Positions 47,425 to 59,085 of a DNA stretch of 64,000 nt are shown here, piece after piece. Every line of letters begins with the position of its first letter. The first letter of the stretch is position 1. The stretch is taken from assembly GCA_036023115.1 (NCBI GenBank), contig JAYKKT010000079.1, positions 7,487,501 to 7,551,500 of the forward strand. Direction: 5' to 3'. The notes under the pieces are model-generated. The model was given only the letters and a program-made list of their open reading frames with translations. It was not told the origin of the DNA and did not search any database. The position numbers and the translations under genes are program-made. The DNA is from Brasenia schreberi. Taxonomy: Eukaryota; Streptophyta; Magnoliopsida; Nymphaeales; Cabombaceae.

Positions 47425-48985
47425 GTATCCTAAAAGTATTGAGGGTTCAAGGATGTTCCTTCTTCTGTTGAAATTTCTTTTTGAAAAGATCCCTTTTAGT
47501 TATGTTATTACTAAAAAAATTATGTAGAATTATTTGGGACAAATTTGGAGGAGGATCCTTTCAAGATTTTTCCATACTCAATTATGTAGTTGTCCAAACG
47601 AATGAACATGCAATCATATTTCTATTTAGGTTATATATGTAAACAAAGTAAAAGAATAACAGCAGAACGTGCAATAGCTCACCTGACTAGTGGATCAACC
47701 CCACAACTTGAAGGTCATAAATTCAACGTCCAGGACGTGTATCTGGCTCCGGCTTCTTTTACCGAAAAAGAAATAAAAGAATACTGCGTCCAATGTAGTC
47801 CACAGGTGATTCCTTCTCCTGGGTGCAGGTTTATTGAGACTAATCATCTTGTTCCTTGAGGGTTCCATTATCAAACTGTTGCTTTTCTCTAACCCCTGGA
47901 AAAAAAAGAAAACATGGAAGCTTTGTAATTGCTCCGGGTTCCATTTACCATAAAATGTTGTCACTTGATTTCATTTCTCTCCAAGGTCCACGGCCTCTGA
48001 ATACCTACAGTGAAGCAGGGTGAGCACAATCCAGCTCGCACCATAGGTGAATAAACAAGGCCAACATGATGCAACAAGGACATGGATACATTAAACAGCA
48101 TGCACAATCAAGCATGTACAAAAAAAAAAGCACGTTATACATATAGTTTTTAATCACTTAAAAGTACATTGTAATTGCTCGTCAACAACATTCATGCCGC
48201 AAACATAGAACAACAATAACCAGAGTCCATATGTGATGTAGTGTGGCTACTCTCACAAGGCACTCACTCGGCCATGCCCATCTGCCAAACAAACTATGCC
48301 ACAACTTAATTCGGTAGTATGTTTGTGCACAAACGTTCTTTGCACACATGACAACATAGCCCGAACATTTCCCGTATGTCATTCATAATCGTAGCCAACA
48401 CACTCCATACCTCCTCTTCACAAACAAATATAACATACAGAGTACAAATCATGCAACTGAGAATCATTTCATCGCCAATACTAATTCATAAGCAACCTCT
48501 TTCAATTAATAGTTCTAGCACCATTTAAGAACTAAAAGCACAAACTATAACATTTATGATTAAGAACAAGTAAAATGACCCGTAACCTTACGACATCGAC
48601 AAAAATTTATTCACCTACCCCAAAGAAGCTTTGAATAGCAAAGTGTAAGAACATAGATCCACACTTTTTTCTTCAGATCACCTTAATCTAATCGTAGAAC
48701 ATGCATGAAATAGCAATTATGTTAAAATATATTTATTTTAAAAGCATATCACTCCAAACACTGTCCAAAATGGAGACTGAATAACCTTGGAATTACAAAA
48801 ATACTAATATAGGATGCTAATAGAATCTCCTAGATCTAACTTTCTCCACTAGATCTCCTACAATTTAGTCACTAATCGTAGAACATGCATGAAATATTAA
48901 TGTGAAGCATGAAAAGTATAAAAGTATATTTTACTTTTTAAACATTGTCACCCTAATGTAGTGAATAATTTACAGAGAGGGTCTT
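47425..48985. other. unassigned sequence with a possible SINE
   Basis: Apart from the SINE candidate at 47660-47910 I see no gene or element. The stretch is AT-rich with short open stretches. 'aatcgtagaacatgcatgaaata' words recur near 48695 and 48876, a local direct repeat. Confidence 0.45.
47660..47910 (+). mobile_element. possible tRNA-derived SINE
   Basis: Near 47670 'aatagctcacctgactag' resembles an RNA polymerase III box A as found in plant tRNA-derived SINEs. About 35 bases later 'aaggtcataaattcaac' plus 'gtcc' resembles a worn box B. An A-rich tail 'ggaaaaaaaagaaaa' ends the stretch near 47910, giving about 250 bp, a normal SINE size. No clear target duplication was found. Confidence 0.35.
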
Positions 48986-49019
48986 TGCATTTTCAATATG
49001 GACGGATGCGGGGGGTAAG

Positions 49020-52017
49020 GAAGGTAGTCCTAGATAATAAGATTCGTATTGGTTTTTGGAATATCGGAACATTATCCGGTAAGCTAATGGAGGTGATAGA
49101 TACTATGATTCAGAGAAAGATTCATATTCTATATTTATAAGAGACAAAGTGGGTTGGAGAAAAAGCAAAGGAGATAGAGGATACATGTTTTAAATTATGC
49201 TACTCAGATAAGGAAAAGGCTCGAAACGGAGTTGGTATTATCATAAATAAAGATTTAAAAGATAGTGTAGTAGACAAACAACGATATGGTGACCGAATCA
49301 TGACGTTGAAATTAGTGTTAGGAGCAAAGGTTTTGAATATAGTTTTTGCTTACGCACCCAAAGTAGGCCTAAAAGATAGTATAAAGAACTTTTTGGGAAG
49401 AGTTAGATAAGGTGATTCAAAGGATTCCACAAAGGGAGATGATTTGTTTAGGAGGAGACTTAAATGAACATGTCGGTAAAGAGGCATTAGGATATCAAGG
49501 TATTCATGAAAACTTTGGTTTTGGAGATATAAATGAGGAAGGTAGGGAAATTTTAAATTTTGCTATGGCATTTGATCTCTTTATAGTCAATACAATCTTC
49601 AAAAAACGAGATGAATATTTAATTACATATGAACATTCATATTCTAAAAAAAAGATTCATATTCTATGTTTACAAGAGACAAAATGGGTTGGAGAAAAAG
49701 CAAAGGAGATAGATGATAAAGGTTTTAAATTATGGTACTCAGGTAAAGAAAAGACTCAAAACGGAGTTGGTATTATCATAAATAAAGATTTAAAGGAGAG
49801 TGTAGTAGACATACAATGATATGGTGACCAAATCATGACGTTGAAATTAGTGTTAGGAGCAGAGGTTTTGAATATAGTTTATGCTTACGCACCCCAAGTA
49901 GGACTAGAAGATAGTATAAAGACAGTTTTTTGGGAAGAGTTAGATAAGGTGTTTCAAAAGATTCCACAAAGGGAGATGATTTGTTTAGGAGGAGATTTAA
50001 ATGGACATATCGGTAAAGAGGCATTAGGATATCAAGGGATTCATGGAAACTTTGGTTTTGGGGACATAAACTAGGAAAGTAGGGAGATTTTAAATTTTGC
50101 TATGTCATTTGATCTCTTTATAGTCAATACAATCTTCAAAAAACAAGATGAACATTTAATTACTTATAAGAGTGGCTTATCACAAACACAAATTGATTAC
50201 TTTATTTGTAGAAAAAAAGATAGAGCGTGTTGTAAAGATTGTAAGGTAATTCCAGGAGAAAGCTTAACCACCCAACATCGACTTTTAGTTATGGATTTAC
50301 AAATAAAAAAATTGGACAAAGAAGAAAAGAGTACATCGAGCTATTCAGACTAAATGGTGGAACCTCAAAAGCGAGAAAAAAGATATATTTAAACAAAAAG
50401 TCCTTCAAGGAGATGTTTGAAATTATGTTGGCACACCCTATGATATGTGGAACAATATGGCTATACATATTAGGAAAGTGGCGAAAGATGTGTTAGGGGT
50501 ATCTAAGGGAGGTGTACTGGCACAAAAAGAAGCTTGGTGGTGGAGTGAAGTAGTACAAAATAAAATCAAGGCAAAGAGGGCATGTTACAAATTACATTAT
50601 GCTAAGAAAACTAGTGAAACTTTAGAAGCTTATAAGAAAACAAAGAAGAAAGCGAAAAAGGCTGTTAGTGAAGCAAAAGCTAAGATTTGGGATGACTTAT
50701 ATAAAAAACTCAACTCAAAAGAGGGTGAAAGAGATATTTTTAGGATAGTTAGGGCTAGAGATAAGAAAACTAAAGATCTTAATTATGAGAAAGAATTATC
50801 GAACGTAGGTTAAGACAAGTATCAAGTACAACAGAGAACCAATTTGGATTTATGCAGGCAAATCTACTATTGAAGCGATTCACCTTTTGAGACGTCTTAT
50901 GGAACATTTTAGAGCAAAAAAGAAAGACCTTCACATGATATTTATTGATCTAGAAAAAGCTTATGATAGGGTACCGAGAGAGGTTCTTTGAAGAACTTTG
51001 GAAAAAAGAGGTACCCCATTGACATATATTAACCTTATAAGAGACATGTATGATGGTGCAAAAATCTGTGTGAGGACTCATGAAGGAACGACAGACTTCT
51101 TTGAAGTTAATATTGGGTTACATCAAGGATCAACTTTAAGTCCATACTTATTTATAATGGTAATGGATGAGTTAACAAAACATATTTAAGATGAAGTACC
51201 TTGGTGTATGTTATTTGCAGACGACATTATATTAGTGGAGGAGTCTAAGGAAAAAGTTAATAGAAAATTGGAACTATGGAGAGAAACATTAGAAAGGAAA
51301 GGCCTCCGACTTAGTAGAACAAAGACAGAAAATATGGAATATAAGTTTGATCATTTGGCTACTTTAGAGGACATAGAAATTAAAATTGGCACACATTTCA
51401 TTCCCCAAAAGGAAAGTTTTAAATACCTAGGGTCAATTTTTCAAAGTGATGGAAGAATTGAGGGAGATGTTATACAGAATTAATGATGGTTGGTTAAAAT
51501 GGAGAGGAGCATAAGGTATTCTTTGTGATAAGAAGATACCATTAAAATTAAAAGGTAAATATTATAGAGTAGCAATTAGGCTTGCCATGTTTTATGGTTC
51601 TAAGTGTTGGGTAGTTAATCATCAACATGTACAAAAGATGTTTGTGACAGAAATGAAGATGTTGAGATGGATGAGTGGTCATACAAGAAAAGACCGTATA
51701 AATAATGAGGTTATTAGAAACAAATTAAAAGTGGCACCAATAGAGGATAAAATGAGAGAACATCGTTTAAGATGGTTTGGACATATAGAAAGAAGATCAA
51801 AAGAAGAACCTGTAAGAAGGTATGAAAAACTAAATTTGGAAAGTATTAAAAGAGGTAGAGGACGACCACAAAAGTGTTGGAAAGAAACAATAAAGAATGA
51901 TCTAGCTTATTGGGAGTTAACTGCTAACATGGCACACGATAGGGATCTGTGGAAACAAAGAATCCATGTAGCCGACCCCGTCTAGTATGGGAAAAGGCTT
52001 AGTTGTTGTTGTTGTTT
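49020..52017 (+). mobile_element. RTE-type LINE, copy A, rearranged
   Basis: The + strand has an endonuclease of the APE type: 'IRIGFWNIGTLSGKLMEV', 'ETKWVGEKAKEI' and 'GVGIIINKDLK', then a linker rich in Lys. The reverse transcriptase shows '[17 protein letters not shown]', '[14 protein letters not shown]' and the catalytic 'MLFADDIILVEES'. The C-terminal part has 'GHTRKDRI', '[12 protein letters not shown]' and '[14 protein letters not shown]'. The tail is (gtt)n at 52002-52017, as in RTE elements. It carries a 534-bp tandem duplication of the endonuclease part (about 49100-49633 and 49634-50167) and a deletion of the N-terminal reverse transcriptase near 50790. Stops make it inactive. Confidence 0.88.
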
Positions 52018-54298
52018 GTATAAGAATGTCTTGTCACAAACACAAATTGATTACTTTATTTGTAGAAAAAAATAGAGCGTGTTGTAAAGATTACAAGGTA
52101 ATTCCAGGAGAAAGTTTAACCACCCAACATTGACTTTTAGTTATGTATTTATAAATAAAAAATAGACAAAGAAGAAAAGAGTGTATTGAGCTATTCAGAC
52201 TAAATGGTGGAACCTAAAAAGTGAGAAAGAAGATATATATTTAAATAGAAAGTCCTTCAAGGAGATACATGGAATTATGTTGGTACACCTTGTGATATGT
52301 GGAACAATATGGCTATACATATTAGGAAAGTGGCGAAAGATGTGTTAGGTTAATCTAAGAAAGGTGTACCAGCACAAAAAGAAGCTTGGTGGTGGAGTGA
52401 AGTATTGCAAAATAAAATCAAGGCAAAGAGGGCATGTTACAAATTACATTATGCTAAGAAAACTAGTGAAACTTTAGAGGCTTATAAAAAAGCAAAGAAG
52501 GAAGCGAAAAAGGCTGTAAGTAAAGCAAAAGCTAAAATTTGGGAGGATTTATATAAAAAGCTTAACTCAAAAGAGGGCGAAAGAGATATTTTTAGGATAG
52601 CTACGGCTAGATATAAGAAAACTAAAGATCTTAATTCTGTTAGATGCATAAGAAGATGAGGATGAAAAAATTCTAGTGGCAAATGATGATATAAGAAAGA
52701 GATAGAAAAACTATTTTTATAAGATTTTTAATGAAAATAAAGATGTTAATATTAGCTTAGGTGAGTTAGCCAAATCAAAAAAATATATAAACTACAATTT
52801 ATACCGACGTATTAAAAAAAAAGAATGAAGTCAAAGAGGCTCTTAAACATATGAAGGGTGGTAAATCGGTAGGACCAGACAATATTCCTATAGAAGTTTG
52901 GAAAATACTAGGAGAAATAGGAATCACTTGGCTCACAAGACTATTTAATAAAATATGGAGAAACCAAAAGATGCTCGAAGAATGGAGAGCAAGTACACTT
53001 ATACCCATATATAAGAACAAGGGAGACATTTAGAATTGTGCGAATTATCGAGGTGTCAAGTTAATGAGCCATACTATAAAATTGTGGGAAAGAATTATCG
53101 AACATAGGTTAAGATAAATATCAAGTACAACAGAGAACCAATTTGGATTCATGCTAGGCAGATCTACTATTGAGACTTCTTATGGAACATTTTAGGGCAA
53201 AAAAGAAAGACTTCACATAATATTTATTGATCTAGAAAAAGGTTATGATAGGATACCGAGGGAGGTTCTTTGGAGAACCTTGGAAAAAAGAGGTATCCCA
53301 TTGACATACATTAACCTTATAAGAGACATGTACGATGGTGCAAAAATATGTGTGAGTTCTCATGAAGATACTTCTTTGAAGTTAATATTGGGTTACATCA
53401 AGGATCAACTTTAAGTCCATACTTATTTATAATGGTGATTAATGAGTTAACAAAACATATTGAAGATGAAATGCCTTGGTGTATGTTATTTGCAGATGAC
53501 ATTATGTTAGTGGAAGAGTCTAAGGAAAAAGTTAATAGAAAATTGGAACTATGGAGAGAAGCATTAGAAAGCAAAGGCCTCCAACTTAGTAGAACAAAGA
53601 CAAAATATATGGAATGTAAGTTTGATCATTTGGTTACTTCAGAGGGCATAGAAATTAAAATTGGCACACATTGCATCCCCCAAAAGGAAAGTTTTAAATA
53701 CCTAGGGTCAATTTTTCAGAGTGAGTGATGGAAGAATTGATGGAGATGTTACGCATAGAATTAATGATGGTTGGTTAAAATGGAGAGGAGCATCAGGTAT
53801 TCTTTGTGAAAAGAAGATACCATTAAAGTTAAAAGATAAATATTATACAACTGTAATTAGACCTGTCATGTTTTATGGTTCCGAGTGTTGGGCAGTTAAC
53901 CATCAACATGTACAAAAGATGTCTGTGACAGAAATGAAGATGTTGAGATGGATGAGTGGTCATACAAGAAAAGACCGTATACATAATGAGGTTATTAGAA
54001 ACAAATTAGGAGTGACACCAATAGAGGATAAAATGAGAGAATATCGTTTAAGATGGTTTGGACATATAGAAAGAAGATCAGAAGAAGAACCTATAAGAAG
54101 GTTAGAAAAACTAAATTTGGAAAGTATTAAAAGAGGTAGAGGACGACCACAAAAGTGTTGGAAAGAAACAATAAAGAATGATTTAGCTTATTGTGAGTTA
54201 ACTACTAACATGGCACATGACAGAGCTCTGTAGAAACAAAGAATCCATGTAGCTGACCCCGTCTAGCTTAGGAAAAGGCTTAGTTGTTGTTGTTGTTG
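52018..54298 (+). mobile_element. RTE-type LINE, copy B, 5'-truncated, directly after copy A
   Basis: Copy B begins at the base after the (gtt)n tail of copy A, at a point matching about 50160 of copy A ('cacaaacacaaattgattac'), and ends in its own (gtt)n at 54283-54298. It keeps the segment copy A lost: '[20 protein letters not shown]', '[17 protein letters not shown]'. It also has 'MLFADDIMLVEES' and the C-terminal '[14 protein letters not shown]'. Stops and shifts occur at about 52660, 53032, 53190 and 53728. 5' truncation is the usual result of target-primed reverse transcription. Confidence 0.85.
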
Positions 54299-54348
54299 AA
54301 GATGAAGATGTCGAAGTAGATTTGAAAATGGATAGGTTTGAGCATACT

Positions 54349-54477
54349 CCTCTCTCTCTCTATATATATATACATATATATATATACATACATACATATA
54401 TATATATACATACATACATACATATATATATATATACATACATATACATATACATACACATACATATATATATATAG
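54349..54477 (+). repeat. (CT)n(AT/ATAC)n microsatellite
   Basis: A short CT run leads into about 115 bases of mixed 'tatata' and 'tacata' units. It starts 50 bases after the tail of LINE copy B. The apparent - strand reading frames rich in Tyr and Val here are an effect of the repeat. Confidence 0.92.
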
Positions 54478-55086
54478 ATTTGACCACATTAAGAAACTTA
54501 TATAAGCAAGAAGATTCCCTAATCCAAAGGATAATCCTTACGTTTTTGTCAGAAACCTTTCCTATCTTCAAAGCGTTTCTTATGTTTTCTTGAGTTTAAC
54601 TTCAAATGTGGTCTGGGCCCAAACACAGACCTAGCTAGTACAATTTATCCCCCTCAAAAGAAATTTTGTTCCTGAATTTGACTTGTGTAACTCATCAAGT
54701 AAGCACCCAACATGTATGTAATTAACTCTAACTCATAGTAACCACAATACAAGTTTTAATGAAACTTAATCTATCGCTCTAGTTCAAGTATTCATACTCA
54801 TATAATCTCCTTAATTGGTCACACCTAAAATCATGATATTAAAAATCAAACCAATGCACCTCACTAAATAATTTAGTGAGTTGAAGGGGTTGACCACGGC
54901 AAGGCCATGGACACGAGGTGTGACACTACCAGGCTCATGCGCAGAATGATCATTTTTAAACAAGGAATTGCATCATAATTTACCAACCCATGCACCAAAA
55001 AAGATGAAACTTTCTTTCAACCAAGAACAGAGGCCAAAGGCTAAACGCACTAATACAATACACACACAGACACACACACAAACACA

Positions 55087-55136
<50 letters not shown>

Positions 55137-57090
55137 AGACCAATTTCATGTTAACAAGCAGGCATCGAAGGGACTAGGCATGGCCCCTAAATCTTCAACA
55201 AATTACATCAGCAGCATCCATCAACTCTGAATCTACAAGAAATTAGTTGACATCCAATCCAGAATACAAAACCAAACACAACTCACATACAAAGAACCCA
55301 CATGAAACAGAACCAACATGCAAGGACTTGATGACTCAGTCTTCACTTTCTGCAACAAGAAAAATGGGAAATGCCAAATCAGAGGAGCTCAGGTCCCTTT
55401 TCCTGCAACATCAGATAAGATGCTTCACTATAAGAACTATGGCTCACAATATTTACACACCAAACAATGTAAAACTAGATGAAGATCCTATTTTCCAAGG
55501 AAAGTTCATTTATCACGGGCCAACTTTGAAAATATGAACATATGACTTCCACAATAAAATTTAAAGAATGAACAGTTCTAATTTCCGTAACAAAATTTAA
55601 AAGCCAAGGGAAATGGTTGACACGCCAAAAGCTGGCAAGATTCTTAGCTCGCTGTTCCAACTTCTACAATAAAATTTAAAAAATGAACAGTTTTAACTGT
55701 TAGTTAAGCACATATCTAGCATTTATATAAATATCAGAAGCTTAAGTTAAAAGTAACCGAAACAATCTTCGCTTGACCACAGCAATAAAATCATAAGAGA
55801 TTATAAATTAACTAGAAAGTACCTGTCCACATGTAGTGCACATATAACAAAATATATACAAGACAGCCATCGAGGATCCAAATAGTTTCTATTTTTTGAT
55901 GTTTTTCCTTTAAAAGCCGCTACTGGCGTTGACAATGATGCAGAGAAAAAAGACTCACACTTCTTATCTTAGAAGTATGGAACTGATGAAAAAGGTTGAT
56001 GTGCTGTTTCTGTGATGCATATTGTTTTCCGATCTTAAAGAATGTCATATTGTATGATTAAAATGTTGGTTATTCCTACTTTGGGGAGCTCTTTGCGTCA
56101 GTTGGGATTCCAAAAAAAATTTCGTTGGGGGGAAATTATGATAGTTATGGTAATGACGCATAACAAACTGTGCAATGTGTCAGCAATGATATTCATAACA
56201 GTGCCAATATAGTGATCCATCTAAATTGGATTTGCTATGTCCCAACTTTTCAAAATAAATAAGTAAATCTCAAAAGGAGAGAAAACTTATTTGTATTAAG
56301 TTCTTACAAATTACATATTACAAGTTCGGTTTTCAGAACAAAAGATTGTCAAAACTCAAATGATCTTGAAGTGTTACATAAAAGGGTAAAACAATAGGTT
56401 TTCGGTTTGAAGGTTGTGATCAAAAAATAAAATAATCCATGATGGCCAATTGGCAAGGAACTCAAACAACTAGTTTTAGCTTTAATGACATAGACCGGCA
56501 AATAGAGTTTTAAGATTTAGAGATTGAAATATCTTAGTTCATGAAAACTAATAGTTAAAAATTGAGTAATAGACAGAACCAGCCAAATTCAAAACTGGCA
56601 AATTGATATGTTTTTGAGAAATGTTATGTTCGGATCCTACACAAGTTCTATAAGTGTAGTTACTTACATTTTTAACCTTTTACTTGTTCTTTTAATCTTT
56701 CTTTACTATAAAGGTAAAAGAGTCTTTCAAGTTATAAGTCTAATATAATAAAGATTAGAAAACCTAATGTACATCTGAAGAAGAGAGAGAAGAAACCAGC
56801 AGTAACAGCCGTGTGGCCAGTTTAGGGCTGATTGCTTGGGAGTAACTAACAATTGTATGGATTGTTTCATCTCAATAAACATTAATTTATCTACATAGTA
56901 TTAGAGCCTACATATCCATACATGCGAGTTTTTTTAGGTAATAACAACTTCATCAAGTAAGTAAAAATCGTATTTGTTTGGTGACGTATTGGAAGCTACA
57001 CATGTTTGTCTAAAAAAGGTATTTAGTGTGTGATTATGATCTGTGCTGAAAAAGAAAAGAGGAAATGCAAGAAGTGCCTATTTTTTTTGT
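54478..57090. other. unassigned sequence with a (CA)n(GA)n microsatellite
   Basis: No gene is recognised. 'caataaaatttaaagaatga' near 55552 and a close copy near 55667 form a local direct repeat about 115 bases apart. Another notable feature is the microsatellite at 55061-55134. Part of the stretch may be the flank or lost LTR of the Copia element that follows: 'atagtattagagcc' near 56896 resembles a plant Copia primer-binding site ('tggtatcagagcc'). Confidence 0.45.
55061..55134 (+). repeat. (CA)n(GA)n microsatellite
   Basis: About 20 CA units with small interruptions pass into about 15 GA units. Confidence 0.92.
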
Positions 57091-57099
57091 TTCTTTTAT

Positions 57100-59085
57100 T
57101 CAAGTACCTACAAAGAGGGAGATCCGATGACTTTACAGAAGAATGACTCTTTCAAATCACTAATATCAAACTTGATGGTAAATTTTTTTAAATGGTCATG
57201 ATCAATTGAATTAGCTGTACTTGCTAGACAAAGATGGGAATTATTGACCCGTGAATGGCAGCACCTAATGAAGATAATTTGGGTTTTTCAAAGTGGGGGA
57301 AGGAAAATATCTTTGTCACTTCTTGGTTACTTCAATCCATGGTTTCATCCATCAGCACAACGTTTATGTATCTAAGGTCTACTGTAGAAATCTAGAGAGC
57401 AGTTTCAGAAGCATACACCCAAAAAAAAATATTGTCAAAGAATATGAGATACTTGAAAAATTCAAAAATGCAAACAAGAAGAACGATCTATCACTGACTA
57501 CTATGGAGAGCTAAGGGGACTATAGGATGAGTTCTAATTTTTTATTCGAATCAAGTGTATAGTGAGTTCTAAAGAATGGAACGAAGAAATGAAAAAGAAA
57601 AAAGTCTTTAATCTCCTATAAAGAGCTTCTTTTGACTATGAGACAATTAAAGTGAATATACAAGGCAAAGAAGAGTTGCCATTGTTGGGCACAATCTATT
57701 CAATTCTTCTCAAGGAAGAAGACAAGAAGATTTGAAAAAGCAGATGTTTCTAATCCAGAAAAAAGTGTCTTCTATGAGAAGATTTTTCCATGGTAGAGGG
57801 AGAGGTCCTGATTCTAATGACGAAAAAGAAAAAATCAAATGCTCTCATTGTGATAAAACCAACCATACCAAAGAATAATATTGAAGCTTTATTGGTAGAC
57901 CCTCAACATACCGGAACAAGTCCTACTATACGAATGCTTCAGAGAATGATGTAATGAATACTATCTCGGAGTTCCTAAAACATATTGAGGGATTGGAATC
58001 TCGGCTTGTAGATACAAACACTATCTCGAAGTTGTTGAAGCGTAATGAGGGATTGAAATCTCGCTTTGCAAATCTGCCCTCTACCTCTGAACCATAAGTG
58101 ACAACAGTTGCTTGTACTTTTATAACTTGTGATAACTTTATTCCCTCTATTATTAGATTATTGACTGAGATGCCATTGATCATATGGTTGGAAGTAAAAG
58201 AGAACCCTCCAACTACCGTTGTTTCCTTAACCAACAACAAGTTTGATTAGCAGATGTATCTAGCATCCATATTGCTAGGAAGGGCAGCATGAAGACTCAA
58301 ATTTTTTTCTTATCATCTATACTTCATGTTCTTAATTTTCTAGTGAATTTATTATCAATTAGCTTTCTGATAAAATCACATAATTTCTCATTAACATTTT
58401 CTTCTTCTTGCTGTACATTTCAAGATCTAATAATAGAAAAGACTCTCGGTCGTGGTAGCTTAAGAGGAGGGCCCTACATTCTTAAAGAATCAACCCCACA
58501 TTCCATAGCAATTGCAGCAGTTTCCACTAAAAATAAAATGAATATGTGGCATAATCGTTTGGGTCATTTGTCAGTGTCAAAACTTAGTTAGTAATTCTCG
58601 AGTTGTTTCATGAGTCAATTAAAGTTGTTCTTGAGTGTGATGTGTGTTAAAAGTCTAAACATCATGAAGTCAGTTTTCTCCCTAGTGAGTCAAAGGTGTC
58701 AAAACCTTTTGAGTCAGTCCATTCAGATGTTTTGGGTCCTTCCCTTGTGGTCTCCATGCATGGCTACAAATATTTTGTCTCCATCATAATCATTATACTC
58801 ACTTTACTCTTATCTATCTAATGAAATTTAAAAATGAAGTGTACTATATTTCCTACTTTTTACAAATTCATTGAAATTTAATTTGATTGTTCCTTAAAAA
58901 TTCTACAATCAGATAATAGGGAAAAATATATGTCTAACCATTTACGAGATGGTATCCTGCACTCCCCAACAAAATGGTGTTATAGAAAGAAAAAATAGAC
59001 ACATTCTGAAAGTTATCAGAAACTCACTTATTAGATTGCCAAAAGTCATTAAATGACAATGTCTGCATATGATTAAGAGCATACA
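57100..59085 (+). pseudogene. Copia gag to integrase remnant, first part
   Basis: The + strand carries worn Copia coding. Gag at 57100-57890 ends in the knuckle 'CSHCDKTNHTKE', which lacks the last Cys. A protease motif 'IDHMVG' is near 58170. The gag-pre-integrase domain is well preserved at 58490-58591: 'MNMWHNRLGHLSVSKL'. Integrase starts near 58700 with 'FESVHSDVLGPSLVVSMHGY', keeping the first Asp, but the 'DDYSR' site is lost. Near 58960 a 'TPQQNGVIERKNRHI'-type stretch, read across two frames, holds the Glu. The frame stops near 59050, where hAT sequence begins, and the rest of the integrase appears at 61497. Confidence 0.75.

Noticed and set aside
47665..47735. A tRNA gene
   Set aside because: Box-like sequences are present but no acceptor stem or sound anticodon arm can be formed; a worn SINE head is a better reading.
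48985..54298. Host genes encoding endonuclease or reverse transcriptase
   Set aside because: Repeated truncated copies with (gtt)n tails and many stops mark them as LINEs.
54280..54571. - strand frames rich in Tyr, Val and Ile
   Set aside because: They are translations of the AT/ATAC microsatellite and LINE tail.
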